From the NCBI GenBank assembly GCA_937895695.1, contig CALBLM010000334.1, positions 1-14,186 of the forward strand: a DNA stretch of 14,186 nucleotides, in the 5' to 3' direction. Position 1 is the stretch's first letter. Each line of letters starts with the position of its first letter. Under the pieces are notes generated by a model. It searched no databases, was not told where the DNA came from, and saw nothing but the letters and a program-made list of their open reading frames with translations. Origin of the DNA: an uncultured Megasphaera sp. Its GTDB lineage: Bacteria > Bacillota > Negativicutes > Veillonellales > Megasphaeraceae. Shown one piece after another: positions 14,005 to 14,186 of this stretch. Made by a program: the position numbers and the translations under genes.

Positions 14005-14186
14005 TTATAATTGACCACAAGTGCGATTAATCGCATCCCATAAACCTAAAATATAGTTGGCACCAAGAGCTCGGTCATAGAGACCATAGCCTGGGCGGCC
14101 TTCTTCATTCCAAATCATACGGCCATGGTCCGGACGAATCGGGCCATCGAAATGAATATCATAAGCGGCTTTCATGATTTCATACA
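14005..14186 (-). CDS. uxuA: Mannonate dehydratase, C-terminal end only
   Basis: The right edge cuts this gene; the last 60 codons and the TAA stop (14005-14007) are visible. The translated tail contains RPDHGRMIWNEEGRPGYGLY followed by DRALGANYILGLWDA, which is the conserved end of UxuA, including the RPDHG histidine that takes part in metal binding. The enzyme dehydrates D-mannonate to 2-keto-3-deoxygluconate, the substrate of KdgK encoded 7 kb downstream in the same direction. The 28-base gap to uxuB makes cotranscription very likely. The start and promoter are outside the window. Confidence 0.93.
   Translation of the reverse strand, partial: YEIMKAAYDIHFDGPIRPDHGRMIWNEEGRPGYGLYDRALGANYILGLWDAINRTCGQL

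Noticed and set aside
1..14186. CRISPR array, tRNA/rRNA genes, insertion sequences, riboswitches, phage or defence genes
   Set aside because: No regularly spaced repeats, cloverleaf or rRNA-like segments, transposase motifs or terminal repeats were seen; every open stretch is accounted for by metabolic or regulatory genes.

Overview
The window reads as a piece of an anaerobic Firmicutes-type chromosome with low-to-mid GC content by eye. Gene style (strong AGGAGG-type ribosome sites, FCD-type GntR regulators, a GlpA-like / NAD-FAD oxidoreductase / DUF1667 gene trio) suggests a Negativicutes or Clostridia gut or oral commensal; this placement is an inference and no species is claimed. All 13 recognisable genes lie on the minus strand, so transcription runs from the right edge to the left. 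There is no gene-free stretch longer than 300 bases and no RNA gene, insertion sequence or CRISPR array was seen.

Right part (14186 down to about 5640): a hexuronate catabolic cluster. In transcription order: the 3' end of uxuA (mannonate dehydratase), uxuB (fructuronate reductase), a 70-nt nested hairpin, uxaC (glucuronate isomerase), a GPH-family transporter, a 148-nt gap holding a 21-bp palindrome, a GntP-family permease, a HIT-family hydrolase, a short gap with a 12-bp hairpin, kdgK (2-keto-3-deoxygluconate kinase), kdgA (KDPG aldolase) and a hairpin terminator. Together these give the full route glucuronate -> fructuronate -> mannonate -> KDG -> KDPG -> pyruvate + glyceraldehyde-3-phosphate. 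The galacturonate-specific altronate dehydratase (uxaA) is not in view.

Middle (5520 to 3975): two tandem, separately terminated GntR/FCD regulators of nearly equal length that look like paralogs. Each has a GTAATATATTAC-like palindrome in its upstream region.

Left part (3930 to 1): a promoter region carrying the same palindrome plus other candidate operators, followed by a tightly coupled three-gene redox module (GlpA/LhgO-like FAD protein with a C-terminal [2Fe-2S] domain, a two-Rossmann FAD/NAD oxidoreductase, and a four-cysteine DUF1667 protein; both junctions are 4-nt ATGA overlaps) and an ACS-type MFS organic-anion transporter cut by the left edge. Transporter and regulator type suggest that this module imports and oxidises a hydroxy- or sugar-acid rather than glycerol-3-phosphate. 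It is the least understood part of the window.
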